From Kribbella antibiotica (lineage in GTDB: Bacteria > Actinomycetota > Actinomycetes > Propionibacteriales > Kribbellaceae), in contig NZ_SMKX01000029.1 of the NCBI RefSeq assembly GCF_004349055.1, positions 1-64,000 on the forward strand: a stretch of DNA of 64,000 nt, in the 5' to 3' direction. The notes beneath the pieces were generated by a model. It did no database searches, was not told the DNA's origin, and worked only from the letters and a program-made list of their open reading frames with translations. A program made the position numbers and the translations under genes. This document shows positions 1 through 7,731 of the stretch, one piece after another. Numbering within the stretch: the first letter of the stretch is position 1; each line of letters opens with the position of its first letter.

Positions 1-737
1 GGGCGGGCTGGCCGGCTTCGGCGATGACCCAGTCGACGCCGGCGTCGCGGGCGGCGGCGATGCGGGCGGCGATGACGGCTGACTGGGCGCCACGATTCCG
101 GTACGTCGGGAGGGTGGCGCCGGCGTTGACGACGCCGGCCGACTGGTGGAGGTAGAGGTTGCCACCGGCCACCAGCTGATCGCCGTCCCAGGCTGCGAAG
201 GGGCGGAATCCGGGGTGGGTCACGCTGGCGGCCAGCATCGCGTCCAGGCCGCCCAGGGGCATCCCGAAGGTGCTGACGATCAGGCGTCCCCACTCGGCCG
301 CGTCTTCCGGCGTGACGGGCCCGACGCGTAGGTCGGTCTTGGCGTCTTCGATCTGGACGTCCGCGATCGGCGCCATCACCTTGACGATCTTGCCGCCCTC
401 GGTCAGGCCGTGCTTGGCGGCGATCTCGGCCCAGTCTCCCGGGAGCAGCTCGGGGGCAAGTTGCAGCGCAGCGATGGGCGCCTGCTCGGCGCGGTAGATG
501 TCGAGGATCTGCCCGATCAATTTGTCCGTGATGGCGGTGAAACCGAGCGCCTTGTTCCAGTAGCCGGTCACGTCGTTGCGCATGACGGTGACCACGCCGT
601 CCCCGAGGCGGTGGGTGCTGATGCCCAGGGCGGTCGCCGCCTCGGCCGGAGCGCCACTCTCGTACTGAAACATGAACTCGGCCTCACTTTGTTCGGCCAG
701 AGCGGTCAGCTGTGCACGGTTCAGGTCAGATGTCATG
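1..737 (-). CDS. GNAT family N-acetyltransferase (3' end beyond window)
   Basis: Read on the minus strand from an ATG at 737, this gives about 245 residues and runs off the window before its stop. The visible C-terminal half has the acetyl-CoA binding core of GNAT enzymes: a beta strand ending in GATLPTYRNRGAQSAVIAAR followed by helix residues, matching the R-x-x-G-x-A/G pyrophosphate loop. The N-terminal half is less conserved and may be a degenerate second GNAT domain, as is common in two-domain actinomycete family members. The substrate cannot be read from sequence. It is divergent from the sigma factor gene, with a 75-base gap that must hold both promoters. The family call is secure; the acceptor is unknown. 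Confidence 0.8.
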
Positions 738-812
738 CCTGCAGGATGCAGCAGGCCGTCGCAGAGTTCGATTCTGCTACCGGATATTTTTGCCAACCGG
801 TAATTTGGAGGG

Positions 813-1769
813 GTGGTAAGCCCTCTCCTGCTCGAATCGGCGCCTGACCAGGCGACCGATGCGGAGCTGGTGCGGGCTGCCCAGCGCGGCGAGGTCGAGG
901 CGCTCGGCCTGCTGCTGACCCGGCATCAGGCGCCGATGCGTGCGGTTGCGCTGGCCTTCCACGGGCACCGGCCGGCGGCTGAGGACGCTGTCCAGGAGGC
1001 GTGTCTGACAGCCCTGCGCCAGATCGGGACGGTCCGCGATCCCGAGGCGATCGGTCCCTGGCTGCGGATGCTGGTCCGCAATATTTGCCGGATGCAACTA
1101 CGCGGCCGGTCCGCGATCCCGGTCGACGACCCCGGCGTCTTCGCTCCCCCGTCGACGGAGGCCGACCCGGCCCAGGTCATCGATGCGCATGCCAGCCGCG
1201 ACTGGATCTGGACCGCCATCGGCCAGCTCTCCCCCACCCTGCAACTGCCCGTCATGCTGCGGTACTTCACCGAGGCCACGACCTACGAGACGATCGCGAA
1301 ACTTTGCGGCGTACCGGTCGGGACCATCCGTAGCCGCCTGAGCCAGGCGCGCACCAAACTCTCCGAAGCGCTCCTGGCCACCGCCACCCAGCCCCACGAC
1401 GACATCGCCGACCTGACCGCCCGGCGCCGTCAGGAAGCGCTCGACATCCTGAAGGCGCCGTACTCCGGTGAGATGGGCTCCGTCCTGGGCGCCTTCTGGC
1501 TACCCACCGTCGAGACGTTCTGGCCGACCGGCCGCCACACCGTCGGCTATCACGACATGATCGCCGCCATGGACCGTGACCTCACCGCGGGCGTCCGGCA
1601 CGAGCTCACCTCGGTTGTTGCCAGCCGCAACCACGTCGTCTGGGAAGCCAATTTGATCAACCCACCCGACGATCCTGAGCACTGCCCGCCCTCGGTTGTC
1701 TGGGTTCTCGGGCTCGAATCCGGGCGCGTCTCCACTCTCCGCCTGCACCACCAACCCCGCCCCAACTGA
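813..1769 (+). CDS. ECF sigma-70 factor with C-terminal SnoaL-like domain
   Basis: A 318-residue ECF sigma factor. Region 2 covers about residues 17-85 (DAELVRAAQRG start, then AEDAVQEACLTALR), and region 4 about 125-180, with the helix-turn-helix TYETIAKLCGVPVGTIRSRL. The remaining C-terminal stretch of about 120 residues looks like the SnoaL/NTF2-like extension of SigJ/ECF41-type factors, where this domain controls sigma activity in place of a classical anti-sigma factor. Consistent with that, no anti-sigma gene is adjacent. The GTG start at 813 sits immediately after GGAGG at 807-811, which is unusually close; a leaderless transcript or a start near 870 is possible. The target regulon cannot be inferred. 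Confidence 0.88.
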   Translation: MVSPLLLESAPDQATDAELVRAAQRGEVEALGLLLTRHQAPMRAVALAFHGHRPAAEDAVQEACLTALRQIGTVRDPEAIGPWLRMLVRNICRMQLRGRSAIPVDDPGVFAPPSTEADPAQVIDAHASRDWIWTAIGQLSPTLQLPVMLRYFTEATTYETIAKLCGVPVGTIRSRLSQARTKLSEALLATATQPHDDIADLTARRRQEALDILKAPYSGEMGSVLGAFWLPTVETFWPTGRHTVGYHDMIAAMDRDLTAGVRHELTSVVASRNHVVWEANLINPPDDPEHCPPSVVWVLGLESGRVSTLRLHHQPRPN

Positions 1770-1835
1770 CTCGCCACAAACCGTTTCGGCGGTGGCTTTT
1801 TGTGGGTAGGTTGACGCGACAGGGGAGGTCTTCGG

Positions 1836-2453
1836 ATGAAGATTATTGCGTTGTCCTGCACGCAAAAACGCTTGCCGTCGATGACGGATGCACTGCTCGA
1901 GGCAGCGATCAATGGGGTTGTCAGAGAGGTCGGCAACGCGGAGGTGCAGCGGATTCGGCTAATCGATCATCGCATCCAGATGTGTGAGGGCGAGGACACG
2001 TGTCTTGACCCTGCGGTCGGGCGGTGCACGATCGAGGACGATTTCGAGCGGGTGGTCGCGATGGCCGATGGCGCCCAGGCGATGCTGCTCGCAATGCCTG
2101 TGTATGCAGGGAATGTGCCTGCGATCCTGAAGATCTTCCAGGAGCGCTTGAAGAGCTTCATGAATGCCAGCCACCGCCCTTTCGGCGATCTCCTCGTGGG
2201 CACGATCGTGCATTCGCGAACGATGCTGACTGAGCCTGCCCTCGGGTCGTTGTTCCCGTGGTACCTCCGGCTGAAGAACAAGAACGTCGCCTCCGCATGC
2301 TTCACCCAAGGCGATCACCCCGATCTCACGCAGACCGCGGCGTACGACATGTGTGTCGCCGTCGGTCGCCAGCTCGGCATGACGCTTGAGGCTCGAGACC
2401 GAGCGCTGCTACCGCTTGCACAATCAGCCGACCGCCCCCGCTGCGGGGCCTGA
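1836..2453 (+). CDS. Flavodoxin-fold NAD(P)H-dependent FMN reductase family protein
   Basis: A 205-residue protein starting at ATG 1836, preceded by GGGGAGG. The N-terminus MKIIALSC is the first strand of a flavodoxin-like fold, and MPVYAGNVPAILKIFQERL near residue 90 is the conserved phosphate/isoalloxazine-contacting loop of NADPH-dependent FMN reductases and iron-sulfur flavoproteins. The cysteines at 49-67 (CEGEDTCLDP...RC) resemble the mini-cluster loop of iron-sulfur flavoproteins but are too few or poorly spaced to be sure. Its 3' end overlaps the last 30 bases of the convergent gene at 2424-2930. The physiological electron acceptor is unknown. Confidence 0.75.
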   Translation: MKIIALSCTQKRLPSMTDALLEAAINGVVREVGNAEVQRIRLIDHRIQMCEGEDTCLDPAVGRCTIEDDFERVVAMADGAQAMLLAMPVYAGNVPAILKIFQERLKSFMNASHRPFGDLLVGTIVHSRTMLTEPALGSLFPWYLRLKNKNVASACFTQGDHPDLTQTAAYDMCVAVGRQLGMTLEARDRALLPLAQSADRPRCGA

Positions 2454-2930
2454 AGACTCCGCACGCCAAGTGCACCCGTCGCCCGACTGCTCGCAGGACA
2501 CCGTCACTTCGGGTTCTACATAGCGGTCGGCGATGGCGGTGTTGAGTTCCTGGCAATAAGGACATGGCGAAGAGAACGTCAATACGACGCCCGCCCGCGC
2601 AGCGCGTTTGCGATACCGCAGGATCCCGCAGTCGGCGTTGCGCAGAACCGTTCCGGTCGGCTCTGGCTCGCTCGTCACGGCCGAGTCGTACAGCAACAAT
2701 TGTCGTTGCAGCCGGCCCATAAAGTGATCGGTGGCGGACTCCCCCGCCGGCCGTTGCGCCTGCAGTAGCTGCGCCGTGATGCGCGAGTTCGCGTCGATCC
2801 AGCCGGTCAGGCCTTCCTCGCCGTGCTCCCCCAGGATGAATTCCTCGGCCGCAGCCTGCGCTTCGAAGTACCGCTGCCGCCACAGGTCGACCTTCTCCGC
2901 CGGGTCGAGTGGCGCCGGTTCAGTCGTCAT
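2424..2930 (-). CDS. Hypothetical cysteine-rich protein of the Rieske operon
   Basis: About 168 residues from ATG at 2930, which lies 11 bases inside the end of the preceding carboxymuconolactone decarboxylase-like gene, so translation is probably coupled. I do not recognise the family. The first 100 residues are predicted to be helical and charged. The C-terminal third has CPYC plus two further cysteines (SCEQSGDGCTW), suggesting one zinc site or a redox pair; it recalls the C-terminal part of L-2-amino-thiazoline-4-carboxylate hydrolase-like proteins, but I would not assign that activity. As the last member of the glycosyltransferase/dioxygenase operon it may process the same substrate. Its tail overlaps the convergent FMN reductase gene. 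Confidence 0.65.
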   Translation of the reverse strand: MTTEPAPLDPAEKVDLWRQRYFEAQAAAEEFILGEHGEEGLTGWIDANSRITAQLLQAQRPAGESATDHFMGRLQRQLLLYDSAVTSEPEPTGTVLRNADCGILRYRKRAARAGVVLTFSSPCPYCQELNTAIADRYVEPEVTVSCEQSGDGCTWRAESSGPAAGAVG

Positions 2931-3282
2931 GTTCGGCATCCAGTTCGGCGAAGACCTCTTGGGCGACCCGCAGTCCGTTGTTGGCGACCGGCCAACCGCC
3001 GTAGTAGGCGAGCTGAATGATGACCTCGACAACCTTCTCGCGTGACATCCCCATATGCAGCGCGGCGCCGATGTGACCGCGCAACTCCCAGTCGGTACGT
3101 GCCAGCGTGACCGCGGTCAGCGCGACCAGTTCGCGCTCCTCGACGCTCAGGTGCGGGCGGGTCCAGATCTCGCCGAACAGGTGGTCGACGGTGATGTCCA
3201 GGAAGTCCGGGTAGTTGCCCGGGCGTGGCTCGCGGCCGAAGACCTGCTGGAACATGGCCTTGCCCTGCTCGTGCCGATTCAT
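2920..3282 (-). CDS. Carboxymuconolactone decarboxylase (CMD/AhpD-like) family protein
   Basis: A 120-residue single-domain protein of the CMD fold. The stretch ELVALTAVTLARTDWELRGH carries the conserved histidine, followed by GMSREKVVEVIIQLAYYGGW, the typical second half of gamma-carboxymuconolactone decarboxylases. The CxxC pair that gives AhpD its peroxidase activity is absent, so a decarboxylase/lyase-type role on a ring-cleavage product is more likely than peroxide reduction. The start overlaps the stop of the MFS gene by 4 bases (ATGA). Context points to a step after dioxygenation of an aromatic compound, but the exact substrate is not visible. Confidence 0.85.
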   Translation of the reverse strand: MNRHEQGKAMFQQVFGREPRPGNYPDFLDITVDHLFGEIWTRPHLSVEERELVALTAVTLARTDWELRGHIGAALHMGMSREKVVEVIIQLAYYGGWPVANNGLRVAQEVFAELDAEHDD

Positions 3283-4466
3283 CGTTCACTCCCTCGTGAT
3301 GGGCGGATTCTTGCCAACGTCAACGACGCCACGAAGGCGCCGATCAGCAGTACGGCGCCGCTGCCGAAGGCGGCCGCGATACTCGCGCGCTCGGCGATGA
3401 GTCCGACCACGACCGGTCCGACGACAGCGCCGATGTCGGTGCACATCGAGAAGACAGCGACGCCGCTCCCGGCCCGGCCGGCCACGACATCACCGATCAG
3501 CGCAGCCGGTGCGGCATTCAGCAGCGCCGACCCGGCGGCGTACAGGCTGAGCAGTACGACGAGCCAGGCGTAACTGTCGATGACCACCAACCCCGTGATC
3601 GCGGCGGCAGCGATCCCGGTGCCGGCGATCATCGCGGGACGACGGCCGGCCCGATCGACGATCCGCCCAGCCGGCAGGATCAGCGCCGCCTGGACAAGAG
3701 CAGAGATCGTGAACGCCCAGCCGACCAACGTCACATCGTGGGACCACGCGACCACCACTGTCGGGACCAACGCACTGCGCAGCCCGAACAGCACCCAGCC
3801 TTGCGACAACGCCGCGAAGCAGGCCACCACATAGCGCCGGTCCTGGAACAGCACCGGCAGACCGACCACCTCTCGGCCTGCCTCCGCACCAGCAGTCCGA
3901 CTCGTGCGTAGTACAGCCAGCGTCAGTACGGCGGCCGCCAGCAACAGGACGGCGTACACGAGGAAGGGCGTGGACAAGGCGACGAGCGCCAGGAGCCCGC
4001 CCAGCGCCGGCCCGCAGACTCCACCGAGCAGGAAGCCCGCCTCGAAGACAGCACTGGCGCGGCCGCGCTGATCGGCCGGGGCGATCGCCAGGAGCATCGC
4101 CAGTGCGGACACCGAGAAGAGCACCGAGCCGATGCCACCGAGACTGCGGAAGAGCAGCAACTGCTCGTAGGAACCGGCAAAGGCCATCAGCGCAGACGAA
4201 ACTGCGCACAGCAGCAGGCCGACGACCAGGACCCGCCGCTCGCCGAAGCGACGCCCGAGCTGACCACAGAACGGACTCGTTGCCAATCGCATCAAAGCGA
4301 ACAGCGCAACAAGCACTCCGATCTGGGTAGGCCCGGCGCCGAACGTCGCGGCGTACACCGGAAGCACTGGGAGCACGAGCCCCAGCCCGAGCATGACGCA
4401 GCCGCCGACAACGCTGAGAACATAGATCTCGCGCGGAAGCCGGGAGACCTCGGCAGAGACGCTCAC
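3279..4466 (-). CDS. MFS transporter
   Basis: A 395-residue, about 12-helix major facilitator superfamily protein of the DHA1 type. The loop between helices 2 and 3 reads GQLGRRFGERRVL, the family's G-x-x-x-D/E-R-x-G-R/K-R signature in variant form, and the second half repeats it as GRIVDRAGRRP. It overlaps the dioxygenase beta gene upstream and the CMD gene downstream by 4 bases each, so it is co-translated with the enzymes. A drug/metabolite exporter or an aromatic acid importer would both fit; the glycosyltransferase in the same operon favours export of a modified product. Confidence 0.88.
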   Translation of the reverse strand: MSVSAEVSRLPREIYVLSVVGGCVMLGLGLVLPVLPVYAATFGAGPTQIGVLVALFALMRLATSPFCGQLGRRFGERRVLVVGLLLCAVSSALMAFAGSYEQLLLFRSLGGIGSVLFSVSALAMLLAIAPADQRGRASAVFEAGFLLGGVCGPALGGLLALVALSTPFLVYAVLLLAAAVLTLAVLRTSRTAGAEAGREVVGLPVLFQDRRYVVACFAALSQGWVLFGLRSALVPTVVVAWSHDVTLVGWAFTISALVQAALILPAGRIVDRAGRRPAMIAGTGIAAAAITGLVVIDSYAWLVVLLSLYAAGSALLNAAPAALIGDVVAGRAGSGVAVFSMCTDIGAVVGPVVVGLIAERASIAAAFGSGAVLLIGAFVASLTLARIRPSRGSER

Positions 4467-4963
4467 AGGATGATGCTGAGCTTCCCGTGCTCGTACAAAG
4501 TCTCATGATCCAGTACGACGACCCGTTGCCGAATCCGGAACGAGTTGCCGTCGGCAACGAGCTCGAACCGGCATTTCCCGACGTACGCATCGGAGCGGCC
4601 ATGCCCGAACCGGTGCACGATCAGGTTCGCCGCCACGTCGAGATGCGTGCCGCGATCGGTCAGGATCTCCACATTGCTGAGCATCCGATTCGTCCGCGAC
4701 CGCGGATTCTCACACCACACCTCGTCGTTGAGGAGCTGCTCGATCCGCTGCCGCAACCGGGCCGCGTCGTCCTCGATGAGTCCGAGCGCACCGGCGACCT
4801 CACCGCGTACATCGGTAGCCGGCACCGCGTAGCGAATGTCCTCGGTCAGCATCTCGTCGTACCACTCGAGTAAGCGCCACTCGTCGAGCAGCCGCGCCTC
4901 TCGGAACAGAAACTGACTCACCTGATCCCACAACCGCACGTCGATCGTCAGCTCGGTCGTCAT
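4463..4963 (-). CDS. Aromatic-ring-hydroxylating dioxygenase beta subunit
   Basis: A 166-residue small subunit of a Rieske non-haem iron oxygenase, with the SnoaL/NTF2-like cone fold. Diagnostic features are the early FLFREARLLDEWRLLEWYDE segment and the C-terminal RFELVADGNSFRIRQRVV strands, both typical of beta subunits. It follows the alpha subunit with a 4-base overlap, as in most two-subunit dioxygenases, and would form the alpha3beta3 hexamer. No ferredoxin or reductase gene is present in the operon, so electrons must come from proteins encoded elsewhere. Confidence 0.9.
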   Translation of the reverse strand: MTTELTIDVRLWDQVSQFLFREARLLDEWRLLEWYDEMLTEDIRYAVPATDVRGEVAGALGLIEDDAARLRQRIEQLLNDEVWCENPRSRTNRMLSNVEILTDRGTHLDVAANLIVHRFGHGRSDAYVGKCRFELVADGNSFRIRQRVVVLDHETLYEHGKLSIIL

Positions 4964-6234
4964 CGTGACTCCTCATCGCGCATCAACCGATCCCATTGCC
5001 GCCAGAACTCGCGGGCGGGCAGCTCGTCGGTCGTCTCCGGCACCTCTTTGTTCATGCCGCGGGACAGATCCGAGTAGCGAACCGTGCGGTTGAGATAGCC
5101 GCGCTGGCACGACTCGACGATCTCGATGTCATCGGGCGTCGCGAAGCCGGCCGGGCCGAGGAACGTCAGGTAGTGACTCTTGCGGAGCTCCCGGATGTCC
5201 GGGTCCTCGTCCTTCGGCGCCAGCGCCACCGAAGTGATCGCCATCTGGCCCGCGCCGACCGGATCGATCTTGCGGATGGTGATTGCGATCGCGTCGATGA
5301 TCATCAGGTTGGGAAAGATCAGTACGGCGCGGTTGGTGCCGGTGATCCGTTCGGCGCGCTCGGCGCCGAAGCGCTCGACGAACCGGGCGGCCGTCGCCTC
5401 GATCCGCGGCCGGACCTCCTCCCCGAACATCGGCGTCCAGTAGGCCAGCGGCCGGGCCGCCGCCGGTGGCAGCTCGTTGGCGCCGTGCCCCAGACCGAGT
5501 GCGCTGCCGAAGCCACCGCGTCGTCGGGGCGGGGTCGATCCCAGCGACTCCATATAGCTGACATAGCGCTTGTGCAGCGCCCGGAAGTGGTAGATGTCGA
5601 CGCTGTTCTCCATCATCAGCTTCCAGTTGGCGCGGGCGCCGTGTAGCTGCGCGCCTTGGATCACCTCCATCCCGACCTCGGACTGGTCATCGATCAGGTC
5701 GAGGTAGTCCGTCGCGCCCGCCAGGTACTCCGGCAGCGTGCGCTGCTGCTCCGGATCGAAGGTGACGAAGACGAAACCGCGGTAGGTTTCGCTCTGGTGC
5801 TGCGCGAGGCCGAAGTCCGCCTTCCGGAAGCTCGGCCCGTACCCGTCCGGGATCGGTACGCCGACAAGGTCGCCCTGATTGGAGAACGTCCAGTCGTGGT
5901 ACGGGCAGCGGAACGACTTGGCCTGCCCCGACGGCTGTGAACAGATCAGCGCGCCGCGGTGTGTGCAGCTGTTCGCGAATACCCGGATCTTCCCGTCGGA
6001 TCCGCGCGACATCACGACCGGCCGGCTGCCGACATCGCGGGACACGTAGGAGCCCAACTCGGGCACCTCCGACTCATGGCCGACGTACAGCCAGCAGCGG
6101 TCGAAGATCTTGGTCATCTCCGCGGCGGCCACCGCGTCGTCGGTGTAGGCGCGGCGATCCACCCGGAACGAAAGCTGCTCGAGGTCCTCGACCACGATCC
6201 GGTCGTCCACCGGCCGCTGCAATTCGATCGTCAC
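4960..6234 (-). CDS. Rieske aromatic-ring-hydroxylating dioxygenase alpha subunit
   Basis: A 424-residue catalytic subunit. The Rieske [2Fe-2S] ligands are C90-T-H92 and C110-P-Y-H113. The mononuclear iron site is D213-I-Y-H216-F-R-A-L-H221, the usual D/E-x-x-H-x4-H pattern that couples the two metal centres. I take the GTG at 6234 because it overlaps the preceding stop as GTGA and begins at the conserved N-terminus; a longer reading to 6294 would add arginine-rich shadow sequence. Together with the beta subunit it should add O2 to an aromatic ring. The substrate is unknown; closest in layout to benzoate/anthranilate/salicylate-type oxygenases, but pairing with a glycosyltransferase is atypical for degradation operons. 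Confidence 0.93.
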   Translation of the reverse strand: MTIELQRPVDDRIVVEDLEQLSFRVDRRAYTDDAVAAAEMTKIFDRCWLYVGHESEVPELGSYVSRDVGSRPVVMSRGSDGKIRVFANSCTHRGALICSQPSGQAKSFRCPYHDWTFSNQGDLVGVPIPDGYGPSFRKADFGLAQHQSETYRGFVFVTFDPEQQRTLPEYLAGATDYLDLIDDQSEVGMEVIQGAQLHGARANWKLMMENSVDIYHFRALHKRYVSYMESLGSTPPRRRGGFGSALGLGHGANELPPAAARPLAYWTPMFGEEVRPRIEATAARFVERFGAERAERITGTNRAVLIFPNLMIIDAIAITIRKIDPVGAGQMAITSVALAPKDEDPDIRELRKSHYLTFLGPAGFATPDDIEIVESCQRGYLNRTVRYSDLSRGMNKEVPETTDELPAREFWRQWDRLMRDEESR

Positions 6235-7376
6235 TGCTCCCCCTTGACCGTGGCGAGAACCAGCTCGGCAATCCGTACGGCGGAGTCGCCGCACTCCGGC
6301 TGAGCAGCCTGCAACCGCTCCCCGTACGCCGGATCCAGCAGGCCGGTGACCGCAGCGGCGACTGCCACCTCGGTCACCTCGGCCGGATCGAGCGCCGTAC
6401 CGAAGCCTGCGCTGGTCACGAAGGTCGCCTGGATCGGCTGGTCAACAGCCAACGGAATCACCAGCATCGGCGTCGCGGCCCGAATCGACTCCGCGACCGA
6501 GTTGTAGCCGCCATGGGTGATGAAGACATCGGCGCGCTCAAGCACCTCACGCTGCGGCACGTACGGCGCGGTGATCACCTCGTCAGGCAGTTTCAGCTCC
6601 GCGGCGAGATCGCCCACCGCCGCGATCACCTGGGCACCGGTCGCCACCGCCCCGAGAATCACCGAACGCAACAGCTCCGGCCGCCGGTAGAAGATCGTGC
6701 CGAAGGAGACGAACACGACCGGCCGATCGGGGTCGAGCTCGGCCAGCCCCGCGAAGGCGACCTCGTCGCCGCGGGTCCCCGGCGCGCCCGGCAGCCCGAC
6801 CAGCTGAACGCCGTCGTCGGTCACCCCGGCATCCCCGACGAGCGCGGGAATCGTCGGCATCAGGTTGAGAAGCGGCGATCGCGCTGAATGCGTCTTGGTC
6901 GACCACAACACCCCGTGCTCGGTCAGATAACTGCCGACCTGTTCGTCGTACGCCCAACGACCGCGCCGATGCTCAGCCGGGCAAACTCCCCCGAGGTTGG
7001 CCCAGATCATCCCGTACGGCGTGCCTGACGCCTCCACACCGGCCATTGCCGCGGCGGTGACCGGCAACGAGTCGACGAGCACGAAGTCCAGGGCAAGCTC
7101 GCGCAGAACCTCAGCTGTCCGGCCGGCCACTGGCGACTTCCGGAGCATCGGGCCGATCGCAGCCGGCTCACCGCTCCACGGCGCCATCGCGACCTCGCCG
7201 ATTGCATGCACTTCCGCTTTGCCCAAGGCCTCGCGGCGTTGGTCGTCAAGCGCGCCGCCGTCAGCCGAGAGCAACAGCAGCGCCACCTCGCTCCCGGCTG
7301 CCTGCAGTGCATTGATCACCGGAATATAGGGATTCAGATGACCATGCTGGGTCGTGGTCAGGAGGGCAACGCGCAT
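6231..7376 (-). CDS. Macrolide-type (GT1) glycosyltransferase
   Basis: A 381-residue GT-B enzyme. The N-terminus has TTTQHGHLNPYIPVINALQ, the acceptor-domain histidine loop of MGT-family enzymes. The C-terminal donor-binding domain has VFVSFGTIFYRRPELL and the family hallmark FITHGGYNSVAESIRAATPMLVIP, which binds a nucleotide sugar. It is the first gene of the six-gene operon and overlaps the dioxygenase alpha start by 4 bases. In actinomycetes such enzymes glycosylate macrolides, polyketides or phenolics, often as self-resistance. The acceptor here may be the aromatic substrate of the downstream dioxygenase. Confidence 0.9.
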   Translation of the reverse strand: MRVALLTTTQHGHLNPYIPVINALQAAGSEVALLLLSADGGALDDQRREALGKAEVHAIGEVAMAPWSGEPAAIGPMLRKSPVAGRTAEVLRELALDFVLVDSLPVTAAAMAGVEASGTPYGMIWANLGGVCPAEHRRGRWAYDEQVGSYLTEHGVLWSTKTHSARSPLLNLMPTIPALVGDAGVTDDGVQLVGLPGAPGTRGDEVAFAGLAELDPDRPVVFVSFGTIFYRRPELLRSVILGAVATGAQVIAAVGDLAAELKLPDEVITAPYVPQREVLERADVFITHGGYNSVAESIRAATPMLVIPLAVDQPIQATFVTSAGFGTALDPAEVTEVAVAAAVTGLLDPAYGERLQAAQPECGDSAVRIAELVLATVKGEQ

Positions 7377-7690
7377 CAGATCTCCGATCCATCACAAGCA
7401 GAAGGACCAGGCATGCAGGCGAAAGCAGCCGACGACGCCCGGCACCAGGACATGGCTCCAGACATCCCCCACCCACCAAAGGGGGAACACAACGATCGAC
7501 GTAGCCGATCGGGTTCACCACCTGTCCCCAGACAGGTTTGGCAAAGCCTGCCGGGATGTTCCATCGTTGTCAACGTTTCGCCGGGTACCGGTCATCGCCG
7601 TAATCCCTGCCAAACAGCGACTTCAAACGGTAATGACAGCTAAGCATTGAGTAACCAACCTCTTGTCAGGCGGCCGCTCCGGCGTCACAG
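7377..7690. promoter_or_regulatory. Divergent intergenic region of glycosyltransferase operon and M4 protease
   Basis: This 314-base stretch must hold the promoters of the six-gene minus-strand operon and of the plus-strand protease. Visible structure: a 7-bp inverted repeat ACCTGTC-CCCA-GACAGGT at 7520-7537, and two CGATCG hexamers at 7493-7498 and 7506-7511 forming a partial palindrome. Either could be an operator for an unlinked regulator, since no regulator gene lies in the cluster. I see no convincing small gene here. Confidence 0.4.
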
Positions 7691-7726
7691 TGCTCCTCAC
7701 GATTCCCGTCCCAATCGTGAGGAGCA
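7691..7726 (+). promoter_or_regulatory. Perfect hairpin enclosing the protease ribosome binding site
   Basis: The arms TGCTCCTCACGATT (7691-7704) and AATCGTGAGGAGCA (7713-7726) are perfectly complementary over 14 bp around an 8-base loop. The right arm contains the Shine-Dalgarno GAGGAG (7719-7724), which sits 7 bases before the GTG start at 7732. In mRNA the hairpin would bury the ribosome binding site; in DNA it would be an operator palindrome. What opens it (protein, temperature, antisense RNA) cannot be told from sequence. Confidence 0.65.
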
Positions 7727-7731
7727 GTGCT

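Noticed and set aside
1770-1835. Terminator between the sigma factor and FMN reductase genes
   Set aside because: CCACAAA/TTTGTGG arms can pair, but the stem is only 7 bp with a long loop; too weak to call.
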